A stretch of DNA of 64,000 nucleotides from JBMNMS01 sp050953445. GTDB lineage: Bacteria; Bacillota; Clostridia; Peptostreptococcales; Anaerovoracaceae. The position numbers were made by a program, and so were the translations under genes. The notes under the pieces are model-generated. The model worked only from the letters and a program-made list of their open reading frames with translations. It was not told where the DNA came from and searched no databases. This document shows positions 1 through 7,883 of the stretch, in pieces. The DNA lies in contig JBMNMS010000001.1 of assembly GCA_050953445.1 (NCBI GenBank), forward strand, positions 620,001 to 684,000, in the 5' to 3' direction. How positions within the stretch are numbered: the first letter of the stretch is position 1; each line of letters starts with the position of its first letter.

Positions 1-2769
1 TTATATACTTCCGGATTCGTTGACGGAGTAACAGTATATGAAAATCATATTATTACTCTCAATGATAATAAGGAATATTTAAAAACCCTTAAGGACCCAT
101 TGGCATTTGCAGATGCGACTGATGTTCAGACACTTTATAAGGCATGGTATATAACATATAATCATGAATATGAAACAACTGGGATATTCGAAGATACTCA
201 TCCGGCTTATGAAATTGGCAAGGCAAAACGCACAGCTTCTGATTTGCAAGACTTCAATCATGATGATATTCAGAAAAAGTATCATGAATTTGCTACTATT
301 CTGCGCCAGCACAATGTATCTGGACGTGAAAACGCTTTTGATAAACTTGTCAATTTATTTCTTGCAAAAATAGTTGATGAAATGCAAAACCAAGATGAAT
401 TAATGTTCTATTGGCGGGGTGTAGCAATTGACAACTACTACGACCTCCAAGACCGTATACAGCGACTTTATCGCGACGGAATGCAAAAATTTCTCAATGA
501 AGAAGTTACTTACATTGATAACGATGATATTAAGAAAGCGTTTCGGCTTTTCAAAAATGATCCAGATGCTACACGTGACCAGATAGAGGAATATTTCCGT
601 CAATTGAAATTTTACACTAATAACGACTTTGCATTCCTTGATGTACATAATCATCATCTATTTTTGCAAAACTCAGTTATTTTATTGAAAATCGTACGCA
701 TGATACAAGATATTAAGCTAAAGACAGAAGAGCAGAATCAATTTCTTGGTGACTTGTTTGAAGGATTCCTCGACCAAGGAGTAAAACAAAGTGAAGGACA
801 GTTTTTCACACCTACACCAATTGTAAAATTTCTTGTATCCTCGCTGCCGCTTAAGACACTGATTGATAATAGTACTGAACCATTGAATGTTATTGACTAT
901 GCCTGTGGAGCTGGTCATTTTCTTAATGAATATGCCACACAAATACGTGATTTTGTGCCTGCTGAACAGCTACCTGCATACTATGGGCGTATTGTTGGTA
1001 TCGAAAAGGAATACAGGCTTTCAAAAGTAGCGAAAGTGTCAGCATTTATGTATGGCCAAGATGAAATTCAAATCGTATACGCAGATGCTTTAGCAGAGAA
1101 TCCTGTTATTCATAATGGTACATATAATTTGCTTATTTCAAACCCTCCATACAGCGTTAAAGGGTTCCTTGAAACGCTAACACCAGAAGAACGTGCTACG
1201 TTTGAGATAGCCAAAGTAATTGACAGTAAGAGTATATACTCCAACAACTCAATAGAGGTATTTTTTGTTGAAAGAGCAAAACAATTGCTTGCTCCAGGTG
1301 GTGTGGCTGCAATAATTCTTCCGTATTCACTCCTATCCAACAGTGGAGCGGTGTACACCAAGGCACGAGAGACAATTTTGCAGTATTTTGATATTGTTGC
1401 AATCACTGAGTTTGGGAGTGGCACCTTCGGCAAAACTGGTACAAATACGATCACATTATTTTTGTGCCGCAAAGAAGAAAACCCTGCCCTCGCAGAGCAT
1501 TACCAAAACCGTGTTAATGCGTGGTTCAATGGTGACTTTGAAAAGGATGGAATATTCGTTGACTCTGACTTGTTGGAGGCTTATTGTCAACACATTGGGT
1601 ACGACATTGACGAATATAGAACATTGCTAAGTTCTGTACCCAGTGATGAGTTGCTTGATATGGATGAATTCAAGGCGTATCGTACTACTTTTGATAATCT
1701 TTCAGAAATAAAAAACCGCAGAAAACAAAAAACATTTAAAGCATTAAAAGCTGATGAGCAGCAAACAGAATTAATGAAACGCTTTACATCATATATCCGT
1801 GAAATAGAAAAAGACAAGATGTATTATTTTTTGCTTGCGTACAGTAATCCCCAAAACGTAGTTGTTGTAAAATCACCCTCTGGCACAAACGAAACCAAGC
1901 AATTTCTTGGATATGAGTGGAGTACTCGTAAAGGTTCAGAGGGTATAAAATATCTCGGTATTGCTACAAATGATAATAACGATGACGAGACGCTTTCCCG
2001 ACTAAAGGGTATAAAGAGTATACGGACACCTCTGTTCAATCCTTCTAACCTTGCAGACACCAGCAAAATCAACACCATTATACGAGATAATTTCAATGGT
2101 ATAACCCGGGTTGAAAACGAATTTGTACAGCGTTATCGTCTTATTGATATGCTCGACTTTTCAGGTACCAAATTTGAAAAACAGATTTCTCTTTCAGCAG
2201 TAAAAATGAATGATATGGAGATAATTGAAAACTTTGAGAGGTATCGGTTGAATGATAAAAAGATGTTTTCACTCTCCATCGGAAAGCGCATTCTTAACAC
2301 ACAACTTGTACCCGACGGCGAGGTGCCCGTTTACAGTGCTAATGTATTCGAGCCATTTGGGCGAATTAACGAACGACTAATAACGGACTTTAGCATTCCA
2401 TCCATATTATGGGGGGTGGATGGAGATTGGCAGGTAAAGTACATTCCTGCTAATCAAGAGTTTTATCCTACAGACCATTGTGGCGTGTTGCGTGTGTTAA
2501 CGGATAAAGTTCACCCACGTTGTTTAGCTTGGGTATTGGACAATGCAGGTAAAAAGTATGGTTTCACGCGAACGCTCCGTGCCTCTATGCAAAGAATAGG
2601 GCAATTGGTCGTGCAGCTACCCAGAATTGATATACAGCTAAAAATTGTTGCTGCTTGGGAAGTCGTAGACGCAGAGTATGAACAAATACGTATGAGTGAT
2701 GATGAGTATCGTCAGCGGATAGAGCAGTTGTTTAACGAGATTTCTGGCAAAGAGGAACTGCTAAAGTGA
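1..2769 (+). CDS. N6-adenine DNA methylase with fused specificity domain (5' end outside window)
   Basis: The frame is open from base 1, so the true start lies upstream; the TTG at 100 is only an internal codon. The central part is an HsdM-like methyltransferase: SAM-binding motif I DYACGAGHF at about 895-921 and catalytic NPPY at about 1141-1152, preceded by the segment DQGVKQSEGQFFTPTPIVKF typical of type I / IIG methylase subunits. The last 150 or so residues (about 2250-2690) resemble one HsdS target-recognition half, with the pattern VPVYSANV...GRINE...ILWGVDG...FYPTDHCGVL...RASMQRIGQL. One polypeptide therefore seems to hold modification and sequence recognition. It is followed after about 55 bp by a nuclease-like gene, so the pair probably formed a restriction-modification or related defence unit. 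The missing N-terminus might hold a nuclease domain (type IIG), which cannot be judged here. Confidence 0.85.
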   Translation, partial: LYTSGFVDGVTVYENHIITLNDNKEYLKTLKDPLAFADATDVQTLYKAWYITYNHEYETTGIFEDTHPAYEIGKAKRTASDLQDFNHDDIQKKYHEFATILRQHNVSGRENAFDKLVNLFLAKIVDEMQNQDELMFYWRGVAIDNYYDLQDRIQRLYRDGMQKFLNEEVTYIDNDDIKKAFRLFKNDPDATRDQIEEYFRQLKFYTNNDFAFLDVHNHHLFLQNSVILLKIVRMIQDIKLKTEEQNQFLGDLFEGFLDQGVKQSEGQFFTPTPIVKFLVSSLPLKTLIDNSTEPLNVIDYACGAGHFLNEYATQIRDFVPAEQLPAYYGRIVGIEKEYRLSKVAKVSAFMYGQDEIQIVYADALAENPVIHNGTYNLLISNPPYSVKGFLETLTPEERATFEIAKVIDSKSIYSNNSIEVFFVERAKQLLAPGGVAAIILPYSLLSNSGAVYTKARETILQYFDIVAITEFGSGTFGKTGTNTITLFLCRKEENPALAEHYQNRVNAWFNGDFEKDGIFVDSDLLEAYCQHIGYDIDEYRTLLSSVPSDELLDMDEFKAYRTTFDNLSEIKNRRKQKTFKALKADEQQTELMKRFTSYIREIEKDKMYYFLLAYSNPQNVVVVKSPSGTNETKQFLGYEWSTRKGSEGIKYLGIATNDNNDDETLSRLKGIKSIRTPLFNPSNLADTSKINTIIRDNFNGITRVENEFVQRYRLIDMLDFSGTKFEKQISLSAVKMNDMEIIENFERYRLNDKKMFSLSIGKRILNTQLVPDGEVPVYSANVFEPFGRINERLITDFSIPSILWGVDGDWQVKYIPANQEFYPTDHCGVLRVLTDKVHPRCLAWVLDNAGKKYGFTRTLRASMQRIGQLVVQLPRIDIQLKIVAAWEVVDAEYEQIRMSDDEYRQRIEQLFNEISGKEELLK

Positions 2770-2824
2770 TAAGCGATTAGCTCATAGAGACATTACTTTT
2801 TACGAAGGAGGTTAATTGCACATA

Positions 2825-3217
2825 ATGATTGCTGAAATTTTTCATAAGAGTGTTGATATTAGCTCTGAAGACCAATTGACAGGAAATGTTTTTGGGGCAT
2901 TAAGATATTTGCCGTATTCAGTTGCCCGGCAAATAATAAAAGATAGCTACCTACCAGCTATAGCAAACTCATTTCTTGACCAATCGTTGCCGATAGAAAT
3001 AAGCGGTGAATGGGGTCGTAATGTTTATTTCTGGAGACGCTATGTTGGTTCGCAAACAGAACCGGACGTTGTAATGGAGTTAGAGAATGCGGTAATATTG
3101 ATTGAGGTTAAATATAACAGTAATTTGTCCGGTGATGATCAGCTAATTCGGGAAGCAGAGCTACTACTAAGAAACTATCCTAATAAGGAAAAATTTCTAA
3201 TATTACTTGCTCGTGAG
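2825..3217 (+). pseudogene. PD-(D/E)XK nuclease-like protein, 5' part, split by transposon
   Basis: The N-terminal 131 codons of a gene that resumes in frame at 6871. The segment EPDVVMELENAVILIEVKY has the D...(E)xK arrangement of PD-(D/E)XK nucleases (motif at about 3060-3115). An AAGGAGG site at 2805-2811 precedes two possible starts, TTG at 2816 (very close) and ATG at 2825 (rather far); I chose ATG. Reading continues six codons into the transposon before a stop at 3235, so a truncated protein of about 136 residues could still be made. The gene follows the methylase closely on the same strand. Removing the transposon and one copy of the 6-bp duplication gives one open frame of about 387 codons. 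The specific family is not recognised. Confidence 0.75.
3212..3217. repeat. Target-site duplication CGTGAG, left copy
   Basis: CGTGAG lies directly before the TGT terminus of the transposon and is repeated directly after its ACA terminus at 6865-6870. In the host gene these are codons Arg-Glu. A 6-bp duplication agrees with Tn552-type elements. Confidence 0.85.
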
Positions 3218-3326
3218 TGTATTTTCTCATTTTAAAAACGGCAAAATTCATTGATTCTTATCATATTAAATAATGTGATAATGTTTTAAACCTTGCCGAA
3301 TGTGAGAATATCTTTTCATATTAAAA
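3218..3326. repeat. Left transposon end with iterated binding-site-like motifs
   Basis: Besides the terminus (TTCTCATTTTAAA, 3224-3236) there are further copies of the same motif: TTATCATATTAAA at 3258-3270, directly followed by the inverted TAATGTGATAA (3271-3281), AATGTGAGAATA at 3299-3310 and CTTTTCATATTAAAA at 3312-3326. Such iterated end motifs are typical of transposase-binding sites in the Tn7/Tn552 group. Assignment as binding sites is inference. Confidence 0.6.
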
Positions 3327-3369
3327 TATATGTGTAAATATGTTAAACTTCCTTGTGGGAGGTTTTTTT

Positions 3370-3951
3370 ATGCAGAAGATTTTTACAACCAGCGAGCCCC
3401 CATCAAGCTTCGCTTTAGCAAATGCCGGGCTTTTCCCTGAAACACCCAAGAAGTGCCAATTGCCGGGTTGTCAAATGCCAATCCAAATGAAAAAACATGG
3501 ATTTTACGCAAGATACATCATCAGTCCTGAATATAGTGGATATATCTATATCCGCCGTTATTTTTGCTCCATCTGTGGGCGTACATTATCATATCTCCCA
3601 GACTTCGCAATCCCATACTTTCAATATGCTATCTGCCATATCCTTGGGTTTTTAGACGGTTTTTTTAAATCGGGGAAGTCACTCAGACGATATGAATTCT
3701 GGTTTAGAAAAAAGAATGGTGATTTTAGTCGCAGACACTTTCGCTATTACATTAATCGGCTATTTAGGAACAAAAGATTAATACAATACTTTTTAAATTT
3801 TAGCTGCCAGGGCATGATCCCGGAGGAAGACGCCCTAAACAGCCAAATGTTCGCCAAAGAATTCCTGAAGAAAGCACTGATATTGCAACCACACAATTTT
3901 TCATGTCGCTTTCATAACATGACAGGAAAAAGCATTTTGGCTCCTAACTAA
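3370..3951 (+). CDS. DUF6431-like zinc-finger protein of the transposon
   Basis: 193 residues from ATG 3370, chosen because GGGAGG lies seven bases upstream; an upstream ATG at 3340 lacks such a site. The N-terminal third has a CxxxxC...CxxC pattern (CQLPGC, then CSICGR) that could bind one zinc. The rest is basic and aromatic with no catalytic motif that I recognise. It precedes the transposase by about 140 bp on the same strand inside the transposon boundaries. I associate this kind of protein with DUF6431 from memory of similar four-gene elements; no database was consulted. A role in end binding or target choice is plausible but unproven. Confidence 0.6.
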   Translation: MQKIFTTSEPPSSFALANAGLFPETPKKCQLPGCQMPIQMKKHGFYARYIISPEYSGYIYIRRYFCSICGRTLSYLPDFAIPYFQYAICHILGFLDGFFKSGKSLRRYEFWFRKKNGDFSRRHFRYYINRLFRNKRLIQYFLNFSCQGMIPEEDALNSQMFAKEFLKKALILQPHNFSCRFHNMTGKSILAPN

Positions 3952-4092
3952 AGAATAGCATAAAAACGAAAACTTTACAAAGAATATCGAAAATTCGACA
4001 GCAACAGAGCTTACCCAGTTTTCTCCCATCACGGAATGGATTACCCTAGAAATACTTAAAATCATAGTAAAGAAGGGAGAAAAAGGAGAAAA

Positions 4093-5445
4093 ATGGATGA
4101 CAAAACAAGGCAAGCAATTGCACTAAAGCGGTTTTCAGTAATCAGCCCCATCATAAGTGGCAATGTAAAGAACAACACGGAATATTTTCAGGAGCTTGCA
4201 AAGGCCCCTTTAGATATGCCCTATTATGGTGTGCGGCTTTATCACTACAAGACCTTCGAAAGCTGGCTTTATGATTACAACAGATATGGTTTAGACGGCT
4301 TAACCCCGGGCTTTCGTAGCGACAAAGGCAAGAGCAGGAAGATTACAGAGGAAATTGGAGGGAAAATCAAAGAGTTCAGGATGCAGCATCCAAAGGTGCC
4401 AATAGCTATACTTTATGAACGACTTGTTTCCGAAAAAGTCATTAATCCAATCGAAATATCAAGGCCTACAGTGTATAGGTATGTGGCGGACATGGTGCTT
4501 CCGACGGATGGGGGAGAAGCTAAGGAAGAAAGTCTACGTTTTTCATATCAATATCCGGGGGAGATGTGGCAAGGAGATGTCCTTTATGGCCCTTACATAC
4601 AGGTAGGAAGAAAGAAACAACAAACTTATCTTCATGCGTTTATCGATGACGCTACGAGGTTAATAACCTTTTCAAAGTTCTTTTTTGAACAGAATTTCGA
4701 AACCCTTAGGATTAGCCTAAAAGAAGCCATGTTAAAGAATGGAATTCCAAAACTTTTATACACAGATAACGGAAAGATCTACCGAAGCCAGCAATTAGAA
4801 TATATCTGTGCGTCGATAGGTTGCACTCTGCTCCATTCGCAACCGTATGTTCCAAGGGGTCGCGGGAAAATCGAGAGATATTTCGGCACCGTAAGGACAC
4901 GTTTTCTAAGCGGTCTTGATCCAGAAAGCCTATCAAACCTTGACGCGCTAAATTCAGCATATGAAAACTGGCTGGAGACCGACTACCAAAAGAAGAAACA
5001 CTCGGCACTTAATGGGAAAACCCCACATGAAATGTTTATTGATGGCATTGATAAGGTCAAACTCGTCACTGACAGGAAGCAGTTTTCCGAGAGCTTTTTG
5101 CTTCGCGTAAGCCGCAAGGTAAACCATGATGCAACAATTCAAATCGACAGTTTACTTTTTGAAACGGATCCTATGTTTTCAGGAAAGCGCCTGGAGGTTC
5201 GCTACGAACCGGAGTGGCTTGAAGATACGACCAAGGCCCTTATGCTCTACGAAGACGGCAAAAAGGTTGGGGAGGCTAAAAAAGTACGTTTCCTTGACAA
5301 CGTCCATGTAAAGCGCAAGTCTCGCAGACGTGAAAGTAAACTTGCAACTGACATCAAGAATCAAACAAATGAGACACCTTTAGAAATACATAAAAACACA
5401 ATTTCGTTTTCCGCAATTTTAAAGGGAGGAGAGAAACATGTTTAA
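4093..5445 (+). CDS. DDE transposase of Tn552/TniA type
   Basis: 450 residues, the usual size for Tn552 p480 / TniA-like transposases. An N-terminal helix-turn-helix region (about 50-135) precedes the integrase core. Catalytic residues are readable as D162 (GEMWQGDVLY), D225 (LLYTDNGK) and E261 (RGRGKIERYF): the last two are 35 residues apart, a canonical DD35E triad. A C-terminal Mu-type beta-barrel-like region follows (about 310-420). An AAGGAG site lies 5 bases before the ATG. The stop overlaps the start of the ATPase gene by 8 bp, indicating coupled translation. It should cut and join the transposon ends together with the ATPase partner. Confidence 0.88.
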   Translation: MDDKTRQAIALKRFSVISPIISGNVKNNTEYFQELAKAPLDMPYYGVRLYHYKTFESWLYDYNRYGLDGLTPGFRSDKGKSRKITEEIGGKIKEFRMQHPKVPIAILYERLVSEKVINPIEISRPTVYRYVADMVLPTDGGEAKEESLRFSYQYPGEMWQGDVLYGPYIQVGRKKQQTYLHAFIDDATRLITFSKFFFEQNFETLRISLKEAMLKNGIPKLLYTDNGKIYRSQQLEYICASIGCTLLHSQPYVPRGRGKIERYFGTVRTRFLSGLDPESLSNLDALNSAYENWLETDYQKKKHSALNGKTPHEMFIDGIDKVKLVTDRKQFSESFLLRVSRKVNHDATIQIDSLLFETDPMFSGKRLEVRYEPEWLEDTTKALMLYEDGKKVGEAKKVRFLDNVHVKRKSRRRESKLATDIKNQTNETPLEIHKNTISFSAILKGGEKHV

Positions 5446-6238
5446 GCAATTCTTCGGATTAACATTTAACCCATTTGATAAAGAAGTTGAAGTTGACAAG
5501 CTGTACCAAGGCGAGGACCTTACTGAGCTTGAAGGGCGTCTTAAATACATGCTTGATAATCGTGGTATGGGGCTAATTATTGGTGAGCCGGGGATGGGCA
5601 AATCAACATGCTTAAGAAAATTCGCTGAAAATGCCAACAAATCCCTCTACAAGGTATGTTATCTTCCCCTTACAACTCTTACGGTAAAAGACTTTTATCA
5701 GGCAATCTGCGTCATGTTAGGATGTGCTAAACCCTATCGCAAAATTGATATGTTTTATGAAATACAATCAGCCATAAACTCACTTTATTACGACCAACGG
5801 ATCACGCCTGTGTTTATCGTAGATGAAATACATATGGCATCAACGCAAATTTTGGATGATCTTAGGATACTTTTTAATTTTAAGATGGATTCGGCAAATC
5901 CTTTTGTGCTCATTATGGTAGGCCAGCCTCAAATCCGTAACAAACTGATGCTTAATACAAGCTACCCACTAAAGCAAAGAATTGTAATGCGTTACACTAT
6001 GCAGGGCCTTAAAAAAGAGGAATGCACAGACTATCTTGACAGCAGAATGAGACTCGCAGGATGCACAAGAAATGTATTTACCCCTGCTGCCATAGAAGCT
6101 ATTTACAATATCTCCAACGGAGCACCAAGAGTTATTAACAATATCACTACGGCAGCACTTATGTATTCTGCAGCTAAAAGAGTTGATAGCGTTGACGAGG
6201 AAGCAGTATTTCAGGCCAACATAGAGATTGGAGCCTAA
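5438..6238 (+). CDS. ExeA/TniB-like AAA+ ATPase, transposition partner
   Basis: 266 residues, like Tn552 p271 and TniB. Walker A is GEPGMGKST (residues 49-57) and Walker B is VFIVDEIHMA (about residues 128-137). The N-terminal FGLTFNPFDKEV is the usual start of ExeA-type ATPases. Such proteins bind target DNA in an ATP-dependent way and recruit or activate the DDE transposase. It overlaps the end of the transposase gene by 8 bp, and AGGGAGG lies just upstream of its ATG. Confidence 0.87.
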   Translation: MFKQFFGLTFNPFDKEVEVDKLYQGEDLTELEGRLKYMLDNRGMGLIIGEPGMGKSTCLRKFAENANKSLYKVCYLPLTTLTVKDFYQAICVMLGCAKPYRKIDMFYEIQSAINSLYYDQRITPVFIVDEIHMASTQILDDLRILFNFKMDSANPFVLIMVGQPQIRNKLMLNTSYPLKQRIVMRYTMQGLKKEECTDYLDSRMRLAGCTRNVFTPAAIEAIYNISNGAPRVINNITTAALMYSAAKRVDSVDEEAVFQANIEIGA

Positions 6239-6294
6239 GCCTAACCATTAAAGGCTAACATAAGAAGAATGGTTAATCTCAAGGAGGTGAGGAA

Positions 6295-6600
6295 ATGGAG
6301 TTTTTATGCACAAATCAAACCGAAAAGAGGAAGGCCCATTGGACCGGTGTAATATCTGCGGTAAAGGGAGACCGTAAAAAATGCGAGTTCGAAATCAGAA
6401 GCAGGGGCCATTATTACCATGTAATCGTCGGAACACACGCTTTTGGGAACTTTGTTTGTATACCCAATTGGAATGTGGGATGCGAGCTTTCGGATTTTAG
6501 CGACCTCTTTTGGAATGTGGAACGCTTGACAAAGTGTTTCAGAAAAACCGATGCTATCACTGTGGCAACTGCTATCAAGAATGTGGGAAATATTATTTAA
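6295..6600 (+). CDS. Small DUF6618-like protein of the transposon
   Basis: 101 residues with an AAGGAGG site about 9 bases upstream of the ATG, 56 bp after the ATPase gene and on the same strand. The sequence looks like a small beta-rich domain (ISAVKGDRKKCEFEIRSRG, then HYYHVIVGTHAFGNFVCIPN). I link it to DUF6618 only because that family is, as I recall, found at this position in similar elements. Function unknown. It ends just before the transposon terminator. Confidence 0.6.
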   Translation: MEFLCTNQTEKRKAHWTGVISAVKGDRKKCEFEIRSRGHYYHVIVGTHAFGNFVCIPNWNVGCELSDFSDLFWNVERLTKCFRKTDAITVATAIKNVGNII

Positions 6601-6606
6601 CCCTAA

Positions 6607-6643
6607 TGCCGGCCAGGTACCTACTTAGCCGGTATTTTTTCTA
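6607..6643 (+). terminator. Rho-independent terminator of the transposon operon
   Basis: TGCCGGC pairs with GCCGGTA across a 14-base loop and is followed by a T-run (ATTTTTTC). It lies directly after the last transposon gene. Confidence 0.7.
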
Positions 6644-6743
6644 TTATGGATCGCTTTGCAAATTAATCTCCGGATTTCAAACTGTTATTAGCGAGGAAAA
6701 AGATGTCTTTCAGCAACAGGTGAAAGGGGAATCATTTATTGTG

Positions 6744-6864
6744 GGATGAAATTTGAGAATTTTATTTGCCAATAGAAAGCTATCTATTTTAATCTGAGAA
6801 AACCCGGGCTATTTGTCCGACTTAAATTCGATAATTATTTCCTAATTTAATGTGAGAACTGACA
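6744..6864. repeat. Right transposon end with iterated binding-site-like motifs
   Basis: Three direct copies of a motif close to TTTAATGTGAGAA: AAATTTGAGAA (about 6749-6759), TTTTAATCTGAGAA (6787-6800) and TTTAATGTGAGAA at the terminus (about 6846-6858). They match the left-end motifs in inverted orientation, as expected for transposase-binding arrays. Confidence 0.6.
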
Positions 6865-6870
6865 CGTGAG
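6865..6870. repeat. Target-site duplication CGTGAG, right copy
   Basis: Directly follows the terminal ACA of the transposon and is identical to 3212-3217. Confidence 0.85.
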
Positions 6871-7641
6871 GAATCTGCAATTGCAATCTTCAATGAACAT
6901 AAAACAAATATTCCAACGGAAGTATCTTTTGGTTACATAACTTGGCAGCGATTATTTGACGCAATTTGCAAAAATAAGGCCAATAGTGTTATATGCGATG
7001 ATTTATTATTGCTATTAAATGAAAAAGGATTCGCTGGTTTTAGGGGGTTCGGTTTGATGAATGAAGAAACAATTAGAGCTTTTCATGTAGTACAGGAAAC
7101 TCACAAAAATGTACAGGAGTTTATATCACGCTGTATTACGCTTGCGGTGGAAAAAGGCGAATTTGAACTTGTTCCGATGACAGGAAATAACACATTTCTC
7201 AGATGGAGCAGTGACCGTGACTCAAATGCTTGGTTATACTACAGCTTCATTGTAGTATTCCAATGGCGTCAAGACACTAAGCTTAAAAATGGCTATCGTA
7301 ATGGTGCATTATATGTTTTAGAACTTAACTTTGCCGATTTTGAAATACCAATGGCTAATGTTGCTCGTTACGATTATTCTAATATAGCTAAGGACTGGTC
7401 TACAAATCCTATCTCCCCAAGTGACCATTGGATTTTCTATAACCCTATGTATACAGGTATTATTGAATTCTCGGAATATGAATCTGGTGAGATGTATTGT
7501 GGAGCTGTTGATGAACCGCTTGCGCGTTATTGGGGATTAAAACGTGTAATGGGGTATGAAATACCCTTATCGGAAATCACTGATAACAATGCTTATGAGA
7601 AAATCTTTGGTACATTCAAAGAATTATCCGAAAAGAAATAG
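6871..7641 (+). pseudogene. PD-(D/E)XK nuclease-like protein, 3' part
   Basis: 256 codons that continue the frame broken at 3217. From 6871 the frame reads ESAIAIFNEHKTNIPTEVSF and onward without interruption to the TAA at 7639-7641. An internal start at 7009 is only the first available start-like codon and has no convincing ribosome site. Nothing in this part gives a clear family; it probably forms the DNA-binding or substrate-specific half of the protein. With the transposon present, this fragment is unlikely to be translated efficiently. Confidence 0.75.
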
Positions 7642-7645
7642 CCAA

Positions 7646-7684
7646 AAGAGAGGCACTATCCCTTGTGAGATAATGCCTCTTTCT
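7646..7684 (+). terminator. Terminator, probably bidirectional
   Basis: AGAGGCACTATC pairs with GATAATGCCTCT around a short loop and is followed by TTCTT. It closes the nuclease-like gene on the plus strand and also lies downstream of the truncated regulator on the minus strand. Confidence 0.75.
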
Positions 7685-7754
7685 TACTTTTCCTTATCGG
7701 TTGAGTCTCCGCTTAAAGAGTGTCGGTCAAAAATTTACTTGTTTTCGTAAATCC

Positions 7755-7883
7755 CTAAGTTGAACTCCCTTTTTCCGCGCTCTCCAGTGACCGTACGAGG
7801 GTGTAGTTATCAGACTTTAAGACAATTTCTTCAAGAATGCTTCTTGCAATGCGCGAATCATCAACAATCAAAACCCGTGTCAT
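7755..7883 (-). pseudogene. Response regulator receiver, truncated to 42 residues
   Basis: The ATG overlaps the stop of the kinase gene (ATGA), so translation is coupled. The product begins MTRVLIVDDSRIARSILEEI, a clear CheY/NarL-type receiver start with the acidic DD pair, and then stops at a TAG after SLESAEKGSST. The phospho-accepting Asp (normally near residue 55) and any HTH output are missing. Downstream sequence shows no continuation in another frame. The gene was therefore cut, probably when the defence-type DNA at 1-7.7 kb was joined here. Confidence 0.8.

Larger units (their letters stand above)
3218..6864 (+). mobile_element. Complete Tn552/Tn7-like transposon (3647 bp)
   Basis: The element begins TGTATTTTCTCATTTTAAA and ends with a sequence whose reverse complement is TGTCAGTTCTCACATTAAA: 14 of 19 positions match and both ends have the TGT...ACA form of the Mu/Tn7/Tn552 superfamily. 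It is flanked by CGTGAG duplications (3212-3217 and 6865-6870), and removing it restores a host gene in frame. It carries four genes on one strand: a DUF6431-like zinc-finger protein, a DDE transposase, an ExeA/TniB-like ATPase and a small DUF6618-like protein, followed by a terminator. No cargo such as drug resistance is present. Transposase, ATPase and termini all look intact, so it may be functional. Confidence 0.85.

Noticed and set aside
6510..6749. A 79-codon frame overlapping the last transposon gene
   Set aside because: It lacks a ribosome site, overlaps the better gene and runs through the terminator and the transposon end repeats.
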